Source: Aselliscus stoliczkanus
Lineage: Eukaryota > Chordata > Mammalia > Chiroptera > Hipposideridae
Direction: 5' to 3'
Length of the DNA stretch: 64,000 nt
Assembly (NCBI GenBank): GCA_033961575.1
Contig: CM066740.1
Location: forward strand, 88,953,117-89,017,116
Part shown: in pieces, positions 1-12,400 of the stretch
How the letters are laid out: each line of letters begins with the position of its first letter
How positions within the stretch are numbered: the first letter of the stretch is position 1
Program-made: the position numbers and the translations under genes
Notes under the pieces: generated by a model
The model's input: only the letters and a program-made list of their open reading frames with translations
Told to the model about the DNA's origin: nothing
Databases searched by the model: none

Positions 1-2687
1 AGAGGGAATGAAGGCACTTTGCTCTGGACCTCGGCCTCCTGAGGAAGGGGGAGGAGACAAAAAGCTAGCTACCCCCCCCCAAAGCAGGGGATTCAGGTAG
101 CATGGGGGTGGGGTAGCTACAAGCATCTAGATCTAATCGTGTCTTATACACGCCTGCACGCTCACACACACCTGCTCTTTCTGCACAACCTCAAGAACTT
201 CACATTCCAGGACTGGACCCCATTTTCTATATCCCTGGGGCACCCTTAAATGTGTGCACATGCTCAGCAGGGGTTTCTTGAGAACTCAATGTGCAGAGTA
301 GAGCTCAGTGAGCTCTAGGGGTGCAAATGTTACGTTAGAGGAGGCCCCAGCTCACCAGAAATAAACAGGCTGGCGAGTGAGAGATGTGTGTGGAAGAGCT
401 GCCTCTGGTGCCATGTGAAGGGCAGGACGGCTGGGAGCACGGGCCACTCCCTAGTCAGTCCCCATGAAACCTTGGGCAAGCCAGGGAACCTCCCTGCATG
501 TCATTTCATGGCACCTAAAAATGGCAACTGAGAATGCCTTCTATCTGCCTGAAGACAGAGGGCTCATCATGTGATCCCCAAATGCCTTGGATTTAAAGGG
601 GTCTCTCACTCGTGGTTTGGCTTCTGTTAGTACCTGTATGGACACAGGGCGTGTAGCATTAGCCAAACATGTCTAGGAATTCAGCCCTGATGGCTCCCGA
701 GGAAACACCTGAAACCAGCTCTTGCAGCTGAGGGTTCAGCTCTGAGCAGCTCCATGTGCACCGCATCCTGTTTGCGTGCTTGCTGACAGCCCAGCCCTGC
801 CGTGTGGGGCCCCTGCGTGCCAGAGCAGACACGCAGAACCCACAGCAGGGAAGCGTGGCCGCTCTTCTTCCCAAGTCCAGGAGAGCTTGGCTGAGCTGTC
901 ACTGACGTGTATACTCACTCACGTCCCAGAGATGATGGCAACGTTACCAGCTGTCCCCAACTCTGTTCAAGACTTTGGGAGAGGTGTGAGGGTAAGGGGC
1001 AACAGGAAGTGGCACAGCCAGGGACCCAGGCACCTGCATGCAAGTCTGCACGCAGTGCCAAATAAGACCCTCAGGATGGCTGAGAGCCCATCACTCCAGC
1101 TTCATAATCAGTCCACCTGAGGGCTGGTCTATAGGCAGCACCCAGTGGTGTGATTTAAGAGGCACAAAAGCTAGTGGTCAAAACTCCCCCTCCAGGCCTG
1201 ATACCACTGCCTGAACTTCCAGTTAGAATCTCATCGCTTTGGTAAGAATTTGTCTCATTGAAATACAAAGGACTCCTGGGGGATGTAGCCCAATGGGGAA
1301 GTTACCTCCCTCTGCACTGGCCCCACCCCAGGCCCTTTCACTCACTCCACAAAATAAAGGTTCTTTCTAAGGGACTCTAACTGGGAGGGTGGGAGGGGAG
1401 ACGGGCTGGAATCAACATGGAAGAGAAAGGGGGCCTGAATTTACAAGGACAAAGCCAGGCTTCCTATTTGTCCCGTTGCCTCTTAAATCTATTATGACCT
1501 GACAATCCTAAGACGAGGTAGGAAGCACTGGGGTCATCATCATTACCCGCTTTGACAAACGAGGGAAGCGAGGCTGGAGGTGGTTAAAGGATTTACCCAG
1601 ATTACTTGGCCTAACTCCGCCAGAGCTCCAAGTTCATGGGGACAGCCCCTTCCTTTAACATGACAAATCAGGCCCTGCAGCCCCTGCGGCCAGGGTGGCT
1701 GGCCAGCCACACCCAGAGGAGGGTCTCCCTCTCAGGAGCTTCCTGAGGCACCCCCTGGCAGTGACATATGGGATCCACCCCATGCACACCCTGAGCCCTT
1801 GGGGGGGGGTGCCGTCCACTCTGGGCTTCAATTTCCCTTCTCCAAAGAGAAACAAAGTCAATCAGGATGTGACTATCCACTGGGGGGAGGACTCGGAACA
1901 CCGGGAATCACTCTGGGCCAAGGCACACACCTGGGAAGACACCTGGTTTCCAGGGCAGCAGCCAAGGCACCCCCATCAACACCCAGGCAGGTCTGGACAG
2001 CCTCTGTGCTGTCCCCACACACACAAGCAGGTGGCAGAGTAACTCTGGACCCTCGGGAGTGTTGGTCCCCTTCGCAACCGCACACGACACTTACAAAAGC
2101 ACTAGAAAAGTTCCATCAGGAGAAAAATATAAGTTTTAAAATAACAAAGTAGAAAACTCAAGTTTCCAGGGCCGGCCGAGTGGCGCGGTGGTTAAGCGCT
2201 GGCTTCGGAAGCCAGCGGCCCCGGTTCGCGTCCCACCTATGAGGGCCAGTGACACTGCCCTCAAAAAACAAAAACAAAAAAACCTCAAATTTCCCGTGCC
2301 TGTTCTTCAGGCTGTGTGTCCACTCCGCTGCTTCTCATATTGCAGCAGGCACCAGGCCTCTGTGTACAAAACGAAACCCCCAGGACCCCAATGTCTCCTT
2401 GGCCCACACTGGAAGAACCAGTCTCTCGTCGGCATACCAGTCCACGGTACCCACCAAAAGCTTGGCATCCCTAATCCTTAAGGGGTGCTTTGTAAGTCAG
2501 GAATGCAGAAAAGGCAGCAAAGGGGCACAAACTTAGGCAAGGAAATTGAGGCATCTGTCACCCTCATCATACACTGTCACCAAAAGGGTCGCTGTTCCCA
2601 CTTGTTTGAAAAACAAACAACAAAACCCCCCACAAATCTTTCCAAAGCCATCCCGGAGTGAGGAAGCAGCGTCAGGCGCCTGCCTGC
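1..2687. other. 3' flank of ZNF783, no gene seen
   Basis: This stretch must hold the ZNF783 3' UTR. I find no AATAAA or ATTAAA on the minus strand here, so the poly(A) site is either a variant signal or outside the window. It contains one SINE at 2169. Frames at 776-1120 and 1655-2152 overlap one another on both strands and look like chance. Confidence 0.6.
2169..2283 (+). repeat. short tRNA-derived SINE
   Basis: The element starts with the GGGCCGGCCGAGTGGCGC head, then a B-box-like GGTTCGCGTCCCACC and the GAGGGCCAGTGACACTGCC body, and ends in an A-rich tail. Confidence 0.85.
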
Positions 2688-3478
2688 TCAGCCCTCCTCG
2701 GTGCGTCTGGGCCGGGGTCCCGACGGGCTCCCCGGGGAGGCGGAGGCGGCGGCGAAGGGCGGGCCGCCCCGGGCGTGAGTCTGCATGTGGATGGCCAGGT
2801 GGTGGTTCCGGTTGAAGGCCCGGCCGCACTGCGCGCACTGGTAGGGCCGCTCGCCCGTGTGGATGCGCTGGTGCCGGAAGAGGTCCGAGGGCCGGCGGAA
2901 GGCCTTGCCGCAGTAGGGGCAGGCCGGCCAGCCCTGGCCGCCGCCGGTGTGCAGCCGCTGGTGCAGCAGCAGGCTCTTGCGCTGCGGGAAGAAGCGCAGG
3001 CACTCGCTGCAGTGGTACGCCTTGGCGGCCAGGGGGCGGTGGCCCTCGGGGAGCCAGCGGATGACAGGGCCGGGCACCACCACCTCGCCGGGCTCCAGTG
3101 TGGAGCGGGCCTCCCCGCAGCGGGGAGGCGAGCCGCTGCGCTGCGCCCGGTGCTCGTCCTCCGCGTGGCCGCGCTGGTGGATGGTCAGGTTAATCTTCAA
3201 GCGGAAGCTCTGCCCGCAGTCGGGGCAGGGGAAGGTCCGCTCTCTCCGGCGCGGGAGGATGCGCGGCGGCTGCCCCACCGCTCCTGCGGGCCGAGGGTCC
3301 CCGGTCTGCACCCTGCGCACGCCCTGGGCATGGAGCCGGCGGGGACCCCCAGTCCTGCTTTTGGGCCCCTTGGGGATTCTCTCCGCCTGGCTGGGGGACT
3401 CCCCCAGGAAAAGCTGCTCCGGCATCATCTCAGCCTCAGGCTGTGCTTCTGTCTTGATGACCACACTACCACCACCCC
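2688..3478 (-). CDS. ZNF783: ZNF783 exon 7, four C2H2 fingers and stop
   Basis: The acceptor is TTTCTGCAG|GG in phase 1, which fits exon 6. The exon encodes [16 protein letters not shown], a basic linker, and fingers starting FPCPDC, YHCSEC, PACPYC and YQCAQC. It ends RPRRTEEG before the stop. The exon is very GC-rich. A long antisense frame (2658-3698) is a composition shadow. Confidence 0.88.
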
Positions 3479-6400
3479 CTGCAGAAAGGAATCGCCATTG
3501 TTTTCAGGTGGGCCACATCTGGCCACCTCCAGGCCCCCTGCCCCACCCCAGTGGCACCCAGCCCACTGCTGCCTTCACTCAGTCCTTTCTCCTCCAGTGC
3601 CTGGCCCACAGCTCAGAGCGGAGTCCTGCTCACTCCACCCCACCAACAGGCACCGCCTCCATCCAGGCTGTTTGTTGTCATGTCACCGATGCTTGTAGGC
3701 CAAGCTAAGGACATCAGGAGAGAGGAGGCAAAGCTGCAAAACCGGGAGCTAGGGAACTGCGAGGTCAGGGGTCAGCCCAGCGGCCCGACATAGGTGGGAA
3801 AGTGAAGGGGAGGCAACAAGAGGCAGAGACCCTGGACACAGATATGCTGGCCATGCCAGACCCCAGGAGTTCGGACCATTCGAGCTCTATTCTGTGAACG
3901 ACAATGAGCCCTGTGGGCCCTGACTGCCTCCAGACTAGGTAACAGCCCTCAGGCCTGGAGGTTGTAGGTGACTTAGTCACACGCAGAGCTATTAATCCAT
4001 GTTACAAACCACACTGAGCACCTGCCACTGCCTGGCACCATGCCCTCAGGTGACACACAAGAGGCACTGGGCCTCAGTGTGGGTCACACCTGACTTTGAA
4101 GTAGGACTGAGGCAAAGAGGCTGCCAAGACAGAGCAGTGAAAAGGCGAGTCTGAGGTGGATGGTTTCAGCAGCAGGTCCCGGCGTCCCTAACGCTGGGAA
4201 GAAGGTCCCGGCGACCCGGCCCTGTTTGGAGCACTGTGCATTCTGCCAGATTCTCTGACTACTGTCACTAACTCAGTCTTACAGCTACTGAAGCATTAAG
4301 ATTCTGTAAGAATCGTGTAAACTTTGGGTTAAGACATTATTTGCATTTAATGGGCTGTGGTGTTCCTGAACCTAAGGATCAGCGAAGGTCTCGGGGCCCC
4401 TTCTTGGTGAGGGCCGAGGCCCCCAGACCCTGTCATTGGAAGCCAACTGCAGCTTGGTCCCCACCACGCCACAACTCCATGATGGGCCCAAATCTTACCT
4501 CTGCCTCCCACCAAAGCCAGATGGAACCAGGGGAGAGCTGCATCCCTTTCTACTGGGACAGAAAAACCTGCCCCAAGGCCAGAATGGGCAACAATTGCTT
4601 TCTTTATCCTGCTCATCAGAGTGTCAGCCCAGTTTATAGAAAATATAGACTCTAAGTGAAAACTAAATTTAAATCGCAGGCCACCACATGCAAACTGTTA
4701 AGACACTGGGCCACTTCACAGGGTGGCCATGAGGCCTGTCACCAGATCACAAACCGGCCGCCAAGTAGCTTGTTTCTGAACAGCAACTTTCCAGCCAGGC
4801 CAGATCATAGTGAGGGAAGACCAGGGCCACAGGGTTCTGGGTCCTGGGGGAGTAAGGGGGCGACACTTCAGGAGGAAACCCCTCACCAGGTCCCATCATA
4901 CCAACCTTCAGCCTACTCCCAAAGGGACCCTGAGCTTCTCTGAGGCTCTGCCGTGACCACTCACCTGGCCCCATGCCGGGCTGGATGTCCCTGGGAGGGG
5001 AGGTTGGTGACTCCCCATCTGAAGATTCTTCCTCCTGTTTAACCGAGGACAAAACGCTGGTACTGGCTGGGGGCGCTGCGGAAGAGAACCCCATGAGGGC
5101 CTTTACTAGCACCAGGATCCTGCAGGGTGACACAGCCATCCCCTGGCAGACCCTGGATACACTTGAGTGCCTGCCAGGAAGAGGGGGCCCCAGCTCTGTC
5201 CAGGGGAGTGCAGGTACCCACTCCACAGCCTCTGCTTCAGAGGTGACAGGAGAGCTGTGAAGGCCACACCCCCAGTTCCCACGTGGGCCAGTGCAAACAA
5301 CAGGTCCCTCGACATCTGAGTGTCACCCTGATAGGCCTCAAAACGACAGAGGGTTTGGGGAGGCCCCTAGGGACAGTGCCAGGTCTGCAACAGGGCAGGG
5401 ACAATGAGAGAGTCCTAGCTCTCCTTACACACTGGCTGGGAAGGGGGGACACAAAGAAGGGAGGGGGTGTCACCGCCAACCTCAGGAAGCCCATATGCAG
5501 TGGATAATCTGTACAGAAATAACTGCAGAGAAAGACCCAGAGGCTGAAAAGTCAGGCCAGCAGGAAGGAGGAGGCATAGGGGAAGAGCAGTCTGGACACA
5601 GAAAACAAGGCTGGATCATCTGCCAAACGCTAGGATAATGCCCTCGGAATTGTACTCCGTTCGGTGAAAGGATGGACAGGCGTTGCCTTTAAACAGAAGC
5701 AGATGGAGACATTTGAAGGGATGACTGATGCCACAGAGCTCCTCACAGGCTCTCCACTCATATCTTCCTGTTACTGTAACCATCGTAAGAAGCCCAATAC
5801 CCACTCTTGTGTGCCCTTCCCCTCATTCCAGCGGGACCAGGGGACCCGGCCTCCAACACACCTGAGGAACCCACACCTTTGCTCAGCCTGTTTTCTTCTA
5901 CTGAAATCTACTCCTCCTCTAAGGCCTGTCTCAGTGGTCCCTCCCCCAGGAAGCCTGTCCCACTGAGCCCAGCTGGTCCCAGCTGTCTCTCCTCAGGGCT
6001 GCAGGGATGCGGCTCACACTGCTGCCTGGCAGGCCTCACTCACCTGTGCCCGTTCCAGGTGCAGGCACTCTTTCTCCTGAGTCTTGCTGGTGCTCGGGGG
6101 CCTGTCTTTCTTTTGGTTCCTTCTGGTCAGGGCTCCCTGGGCTGGCAATGTGCTCTGGATATGGAGGGCGGTCGTGGGAACACAAATCAGTGACACTGGG
6201 GACAACACAGTTCCCCCAGGTGGCCAGAAGCGTAAGTGCAATCACTGGACCTAGACCATCAGGTGGAACACAGGGCATGATAATTAAGTGTACTTCACTG
6301 ATCATCTAGTGACTATGTTCTAGGCTAAAGTCTCCATGCCTGAGAGAAGGAAACAGCACAGCACGGGAACTTATCCGATAGTACCAGGCGGGTCACAGAG

Positions 6401-9400
6401 CCCAGGTCACAGGGCCAAAGGTCTGGCCTCTTCAGGATTCCTGGCTCAGAACGCTACAACAGTGGATCCAAATCCCAAGTCCTCCACCAGACTGGTCCCC
6501 TGCAGAACACCCCCCCAAGATTCTCATCCGTAGATCTGGGGGGTATAGGAAGTTTATAATTTTAAAAAAGCTTCCTAGGGCAAAAGAGATAAACAAATAT
6601 TTCATAGAATACAAAGGTAAAATGGCCCATATACACTCATAATCACACTCATAAGAGAGGTACCATTAAAACCACACTGTTACCAAAGCTATACAGACAC
6701 TCCAAGAAACTATAGACCAATATCCCTTATGAACATGAATGCAAAAATCCTCAACAAAATACTAACAAACCAAAATCAGCAGCATATTAAAAGGATTAAA
6801 CACCATGACTAAGTGGAGTTTATTCCTGGAATGCAAGGATGGTTCAAGATTGAAACCCAGATCATGGAATATTAACAGAATGAAGGGCGTGGGAAATCAA
6901 GATCATCTCAATTGATGCAGAAAATTAAACAACTTTTCATGATAAAACCAATCAAAAAAGAAGTCATAGAAGGAAACTATCTCAACATAATAAAAGCCAT
7001 ATATGAAAAACCCACAGTGAATATCACATTCAATTGTGAAAAACTGAAGGTTTTTCCTTTAAGATTAGGAATAAGGCAAAGATGTCCACTTTTACCACTT
7101 CTATGCAACAAAGTGCTGGAAGTTCTAGCCAGAGCAATTAGGCAAGAAAAAGAAACAAAAGGCATCCAAATGGGAAAGAAGTAAAATGATCTGTTCACAG
7201 ATGATATGATCATGTATGTAGAAAACCCTAAAAATTCCACAAAAAAACTGTTAGAACTAATAAATGAATTCAGCGAATTAGCAGGATGAAAGTAAACAAA
7301 CAAAAAAATCAGTTGCATTTCTACACACTAATAATGAACAATCTGAAAAGGAAATTACAAAAACAGTCCATTTACAATAATATAAAAAAGAATGAATACT
7401 TAGGAATAATTTAACCAAGGAGGTGAAATTATTTCATTTTTAAAATGAAAACTATAAAACATTACTGAAAGAAGTGACATTAGTCCCCCCTTATCCACAG
7501 GGGGATATGTCCATGGCCTCCACTGGATGCCTGAAATCACAGATAGTACCAAACCCTCTATATTCTATGTCTTTTCCTATATACACATACCTAAGATAAA
7601 GTTTACTGTAATAAAAGTTCTGTGAATGGCTTTGGGAGCCATTATTAAGTAAAATCAGAGAACACATGCACCATGATACCTTGATAGTTGATCTGATAAT
7701 CGAGATGGCCACTAAGTGGCTAATGGGCATGAACCATGTACGGCATAGATATACCCGACAAAGGGATGACTCATGTCCTGGGCGGGATGAAGCAGTACCA
7801 TGCAAGATTTCATCACGTTACTCAGATGGGGCATAATTTAAAACTTATGAATTGTTTCTGAAATTTTCTATTTAATATTTTCAGACTATGATTGACTGCG
7901 GGTAACTGAAACTGGAAAACAAAAGAATGGCTAAGGGGGGGCTACTGTAAAGACAGAAATAAAAGGAAACACATCCTGTGTTCATGGATTGGAAGACTGT
8001 ATTATTAAGATGTTAATACTACCCAAAGTGACCTACAGATTTCATGCAATCCTTATCAAAACCCAAATGGCATTGATTTTGTGGAAATAGGAAAATCCAT
8101 CCTAAAATTCATTTGGAATCTTAAGGGAACCCAAGTATCCAAAACAATCTTGAAAAATAAGAACAAAGATGGAGAGCTTTCTGATTTCAAAACTTACTAC
8201 AAAGCCACAGTAATCATAACAGTGAGGCACTGGTGTAACTAAAATAAATAAATATAATAGAGAACCAAGAAATAAACCCTCATATATCTGGTCAAATGAT
8301 ATTTGAGAAGGGTGCCAAGACCACTCAACGGGGAAAGGACAGTCTTTTCAATAAATGATGCTGGGAAAAGTAGATATCCACATGCAAAAGAATGAAGACG
8401 GACCCTTATCTAACATCATGTATAAAAATTAACTCAAAATGGATCAAAACCTAAATGTAAGACCTAAAATATAAAACTCTCAGAAGGGAACATTGGACAA
8501 AGCTTCACAATATTGCATTTGGTAATGGTTTCTTGGATATGACACTAAACGCACAGGCAAAAAAAGAGAAAATAAACAATTAGGACTTCATGAAAAATTT
8601 TTTAAATTTGTACATCAAAAGACACTATCAAAAGAGTTTAGAAGCAATCCACAGAATGGGGGAAAATAATTGCAAATCATCTATCTGATAAGGAATTAAT
8701 ATACAGAATATATAGAGAATTTCTAAAACTCAACAACAACAACAAAACAAACAACCTGAATCAAAAATGGGCAAAGGAGGACCAGCCGAGTGGTGCAGTG
8801 GTTAAGCGCTGGCTTGGGAAGCCAGCAGCCATGGTTCGGGTCCCACATATGAGGGCCAGTGACACTGCCCTCAAAAAAAAAAAAAAAAAAATGGGCAAAG
8901 AACTTGAATAAACATTTCTCCAAAGAAAGTATACAAAATTTCAATAAGTTAATGACAATGGTCAATAAGACATGAAAAGATTCTCAACATCACTAACCAA
9001 TAGGGAAACACAAATCAAAACTACAATGAGATACTACTTCACACTCATCATATGGCTATTATTAAAAACAATAGCAGTCAATAAGTGTTGACAGGGATGT
9101 GGAGAAAACCCATGAACTGTTGATGGGAATATAAAATGGTGCAGCCACTGTGGAAAACAGTATGGTGGTCCCTCAAAAAATTAAAAATAGAACTACCATA
9201 TGACCCAGCAATTCCATTTCTCAGTATATGCCCAAAAGAATTGAAGGCAGAGTATCAAAGAGATATTTGCATATCCACAATCATAGCAGCATTATTCACA
9301 ATAGCTAAAACAAGGAAATAACCCGTGTCTGTTGAAAGATGAATGGATAAACAAAACATGGTCAATCCAGGCAATGGAATATTTCTCAGCCTTAAGAGGA

Positions 9401-12400
9401 AGGAAGTTCTTATACAGGCTACAACATGGACGAATCCAGTGAACATTATGCAAAATGAAACAAGCCAGTCAAAAGAAGACAAATGCTCTGATTCCACTTA
9501 TGTGAGGTACTTAGAGTAGTCAAAATCATAGAGACAGAGAATAGACTTATGGTTGCCAGGGGCTGGGGTTAGGGTCAGAATGAGGAGTTATCATTTAATG
9601 GGCACAGACTTTCAGTTTTGCAAGATGACGACAGTTCTAAAGATGGATACACAACATTATGAATGTGTTTAATATCTCTGAACTGTACACTTAAAATTGT
9701 TAAGATGGTAAATGTCATGTTATGTGTATTTGACCACAATAGGAAAAAAAGAATAAATAAATAAATGAAGTATTGATAATGAAGTACAACATGGATGAAC
9801 CGTGAAAACATTATGCAAAGTAGAAAAAGCCAGAGACAGAAGACTACGTATTATAAGATTCCATTTATGTGAAAATGATGTGAAAATGTATACTTTAACC
9901 CATTAATTGTATGGTATGTTAATTATATCTCAGTCAAGCTGGGTTTTTTGTTTTTTTTTTTGCGGGGGGGCTTTTTACACACTTTTTGTAAACCAAATGC
10001 AATATGTAAATTGGTTTGTTACAAAAAGGATCCAAACACCTAAAGAAAACATTTTGATGCCGTCGGAGAAAAGAGAGCATGTACTAGGTGTTACATGTGA
10101 ATCCGTTGGGTGCGACTGTGGTATTTTGGTTTAGGAAAATGAAGAGATGGATGAAACAAATGTGGCTAACTCTTAATTGTTGTTGAATCTGGGTGATGAC
10201 TATTTGAATGTTCGCTGTACTGTTTTCTCTACTTCCATTAACGTTTTAAAATTTTATTTAAAAAAAAAAAAGCTCCCTAGAAGATTCTGACATGCAGTCA
10301 ACTTTGGAACCACTGTCCTATATACGCCAGTTGGCCTCGGGCTCCTCCTCCAAAGAGGATTCATTTCCACAAAAGGAAACCAGTACATTATGGGCCTTAC
10401 AGCTGCAGGTGACAGTTGAGGGGACAAAAGTGGAGGGGGAAAAAGGAGATGCTGGCGATAATGCTGCTGCATGGCTGTTAGTAATAAGTCCTCACTGACT
10501 ATATAAATGCTCAGCTTTACACAACCATTGCACTTGGTCCTCACAACCACCGTGTGAGAGGGGTCCGCTGTCCCTCGCACAGACGCAGACACTGGCCAGC
10601 TCTAAGGCAGAGTCCCTGCCCCTGCCCGACTGGCCGGCCGGGACAGAGCGTGCTCTGCTTAGGCTTAGGGGCCTGTGCTCCCTTCCAGGCCTCACAGCAC
10701 GTCTGGGAAGTCCCGGGGAGTGGGAACACGGTTCCGTCTGCCCCAGCCGGTCCCCATCTTGCCCCCACTCACCAGTGCCCAGCCTCGTTGGACATGCTGC
10801 CTCCCTCTCTGTCCCCTCTTCCTGGCCCCACAGACCTTCAGGACAAGGCTCCTCTCCCCTCTCCAAGCGGGTGAGGATGTCTGGTTTGGAGATGGCATAA
10901 TCTGCGTACAGAATGGAGAGAGAGCTGGGTCAGGACTGGACACCTGCCCCCAGTTGCCAGGAGATGCACAGAAGCCAGGGCAGGGATACACATGGTAGAG
11001 GTCCAGATCCCTACTCCGCGGCCTTACCCAGGGAGACCAGCGTCTCGTAGTTGCCCCGCATCACGTGCTTATAGAGCTCCTTCTGCCACTGGTCCAGCTT
11101 GCCCCACTCCAGCTCGGAGAAATACACGGCCACATCATCAAAGGTCACGGGCACCTGGAACCATAAGCGTCATGCACACTCACCCACACTCACAGGCACG
11201 GCCCCTGAGGCTGTCCCACCCAGGTGCCCAGGCTTACCTTGGGGACCTCCCCCCTGCTGCCCGGGGGCAGCCTCAGGACCCAGAAGTTCCTGTTTCTCAG
11301 CAGGTTCTCCATGTTCTCCAGCCGCCTCTGCAGCAGCCCGTACTCCTGCAGCAGGGTCCCCAGCACGGCCCACTTGCTCTCCATGTGGTTCCCGAACTCC
11401 ACGGCCGTCTTCTCGCAGTCGGTCAGCTTCTTCTCGGCTGTCCCCGTCCGCCCCTCCAGAGTCAGCAAGCGGGCCAGACAGGAATCCACCTTCTTCTCCA
11501 AGGCCTGGATGGCGGCCACCACCGTCCACAGTGTGATCTCCGTGGAGTAGAGGTATGAGTTCTCAGCAGCCGGCTGGGGCGAAGGAGGTGTTGAAGGCTT
11601 TTCGTCCCCTGTTTGCTTCTCCCTCTCTGGGGCCTGCACAGAGGAGAAAGATGTTATTAGAATTTTACAATCAAAATGTCCACCTTGGGCCGGCCGAATG
11701 GCGCAGTGGTTAAGAGCTGGCTTGGGACTCCAGCGGCCCTGGTTCAGGTCCCACATATGAGGGCCAGTGACACTGCCCTCCCCCCCAAAAAAATGTCCAC
11801 CTCAAGGGCTGGCCAAGTGACTCAGCTGGTTAAGATCGTAAGCTCTGAGCAACAGGGTTGCCAGTTTGATTCCCACATGGGCCAGTGAGCTGCACCCAAG
11901 TTGAGCTGCCGCTGAGCTGCCAACAGGTGGCAGGATGGCTCAGCTGGTGAGAGCAGGTGCTCCTAACTACAAGGTTGCCGGTTCGACTGCCACATAGGAT
12001 GCTGGGCTATACCCACCTACAACTAAGATTGAACATGGAACCTGAGCTGAGCGGCTACAAGCTGCTGATGGGCAGCTGGATGGCGACTGGACTTGGAGCT
12101 AAGCTAGCTGTGCCCCCCACAACCAAGACTGATGGACAACAACTTGGCTGTTCCCCTTCCCCGATTCCCCCAACACTGTTCCCCTTCCCCAATTCCCCAA
12201 TAAAATCTTAAAAAAAAAAAAAAAGTCCATCTCAAAAAGAAAGCTCAGAATGGCACCTGCCCAGGCACCTGCACCTGCCCAGGTCAAGCCACATCTGAGC
12301 AGCCAGTCAAATAGCCATGTAGGGGATAGGAAGGCGGGGACATCAGTTAGAAGTCCAGCCTCAGGGACAGGGGACACTGGCTAGACTAAGTTGTTATAAG

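Larger units (their letters stand above)
6690..9950 (+). mobile_element. degraded LINE-1, 3' half, inside ZNF783 intron 4
   Basis: The plus strand carries L1 ORF2-like sequence with many stops. A 90-codon open piece (6912-7184) contains the reverse-transcriptase stretch [19 protein letters not shown]. It is followed by the ORF2 C-terminal region (CATGTGGAGAAAACCCATGAAC-like text near 9100) and an L1 3' UTR. A pogo-like element (7481-7950) and a SINE (8779-8891) interrupt it. It is antisense to the host gene and cannot be active. Confidence 0.85.

Noticed and set aside
2658..3708. Long plus-strand frames (up to 346 codons) opposite the ZNF783 finger exon
   Set aside because: They are antisense shadows of a GC-rich C2H2 exon, with no domain and no splice support.
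6912..7184. Reverse-transcriptase-like frame
   Set aside because: It is a fragment of a dead L1 with many stops around it, so no functional gene.
8779..8891. tRNA-like A and B boxes here and at over 20 other sites
   Set aside because: They belong to SINEs with A tails and target duplications, not to functional tRNA genes.
11190..11756. 188-codon open frame read as one protein
   Set aside because: The upstream part is SINE and intron sequence; the acceptor TGTGCAG at 11634 marks the real exon start.
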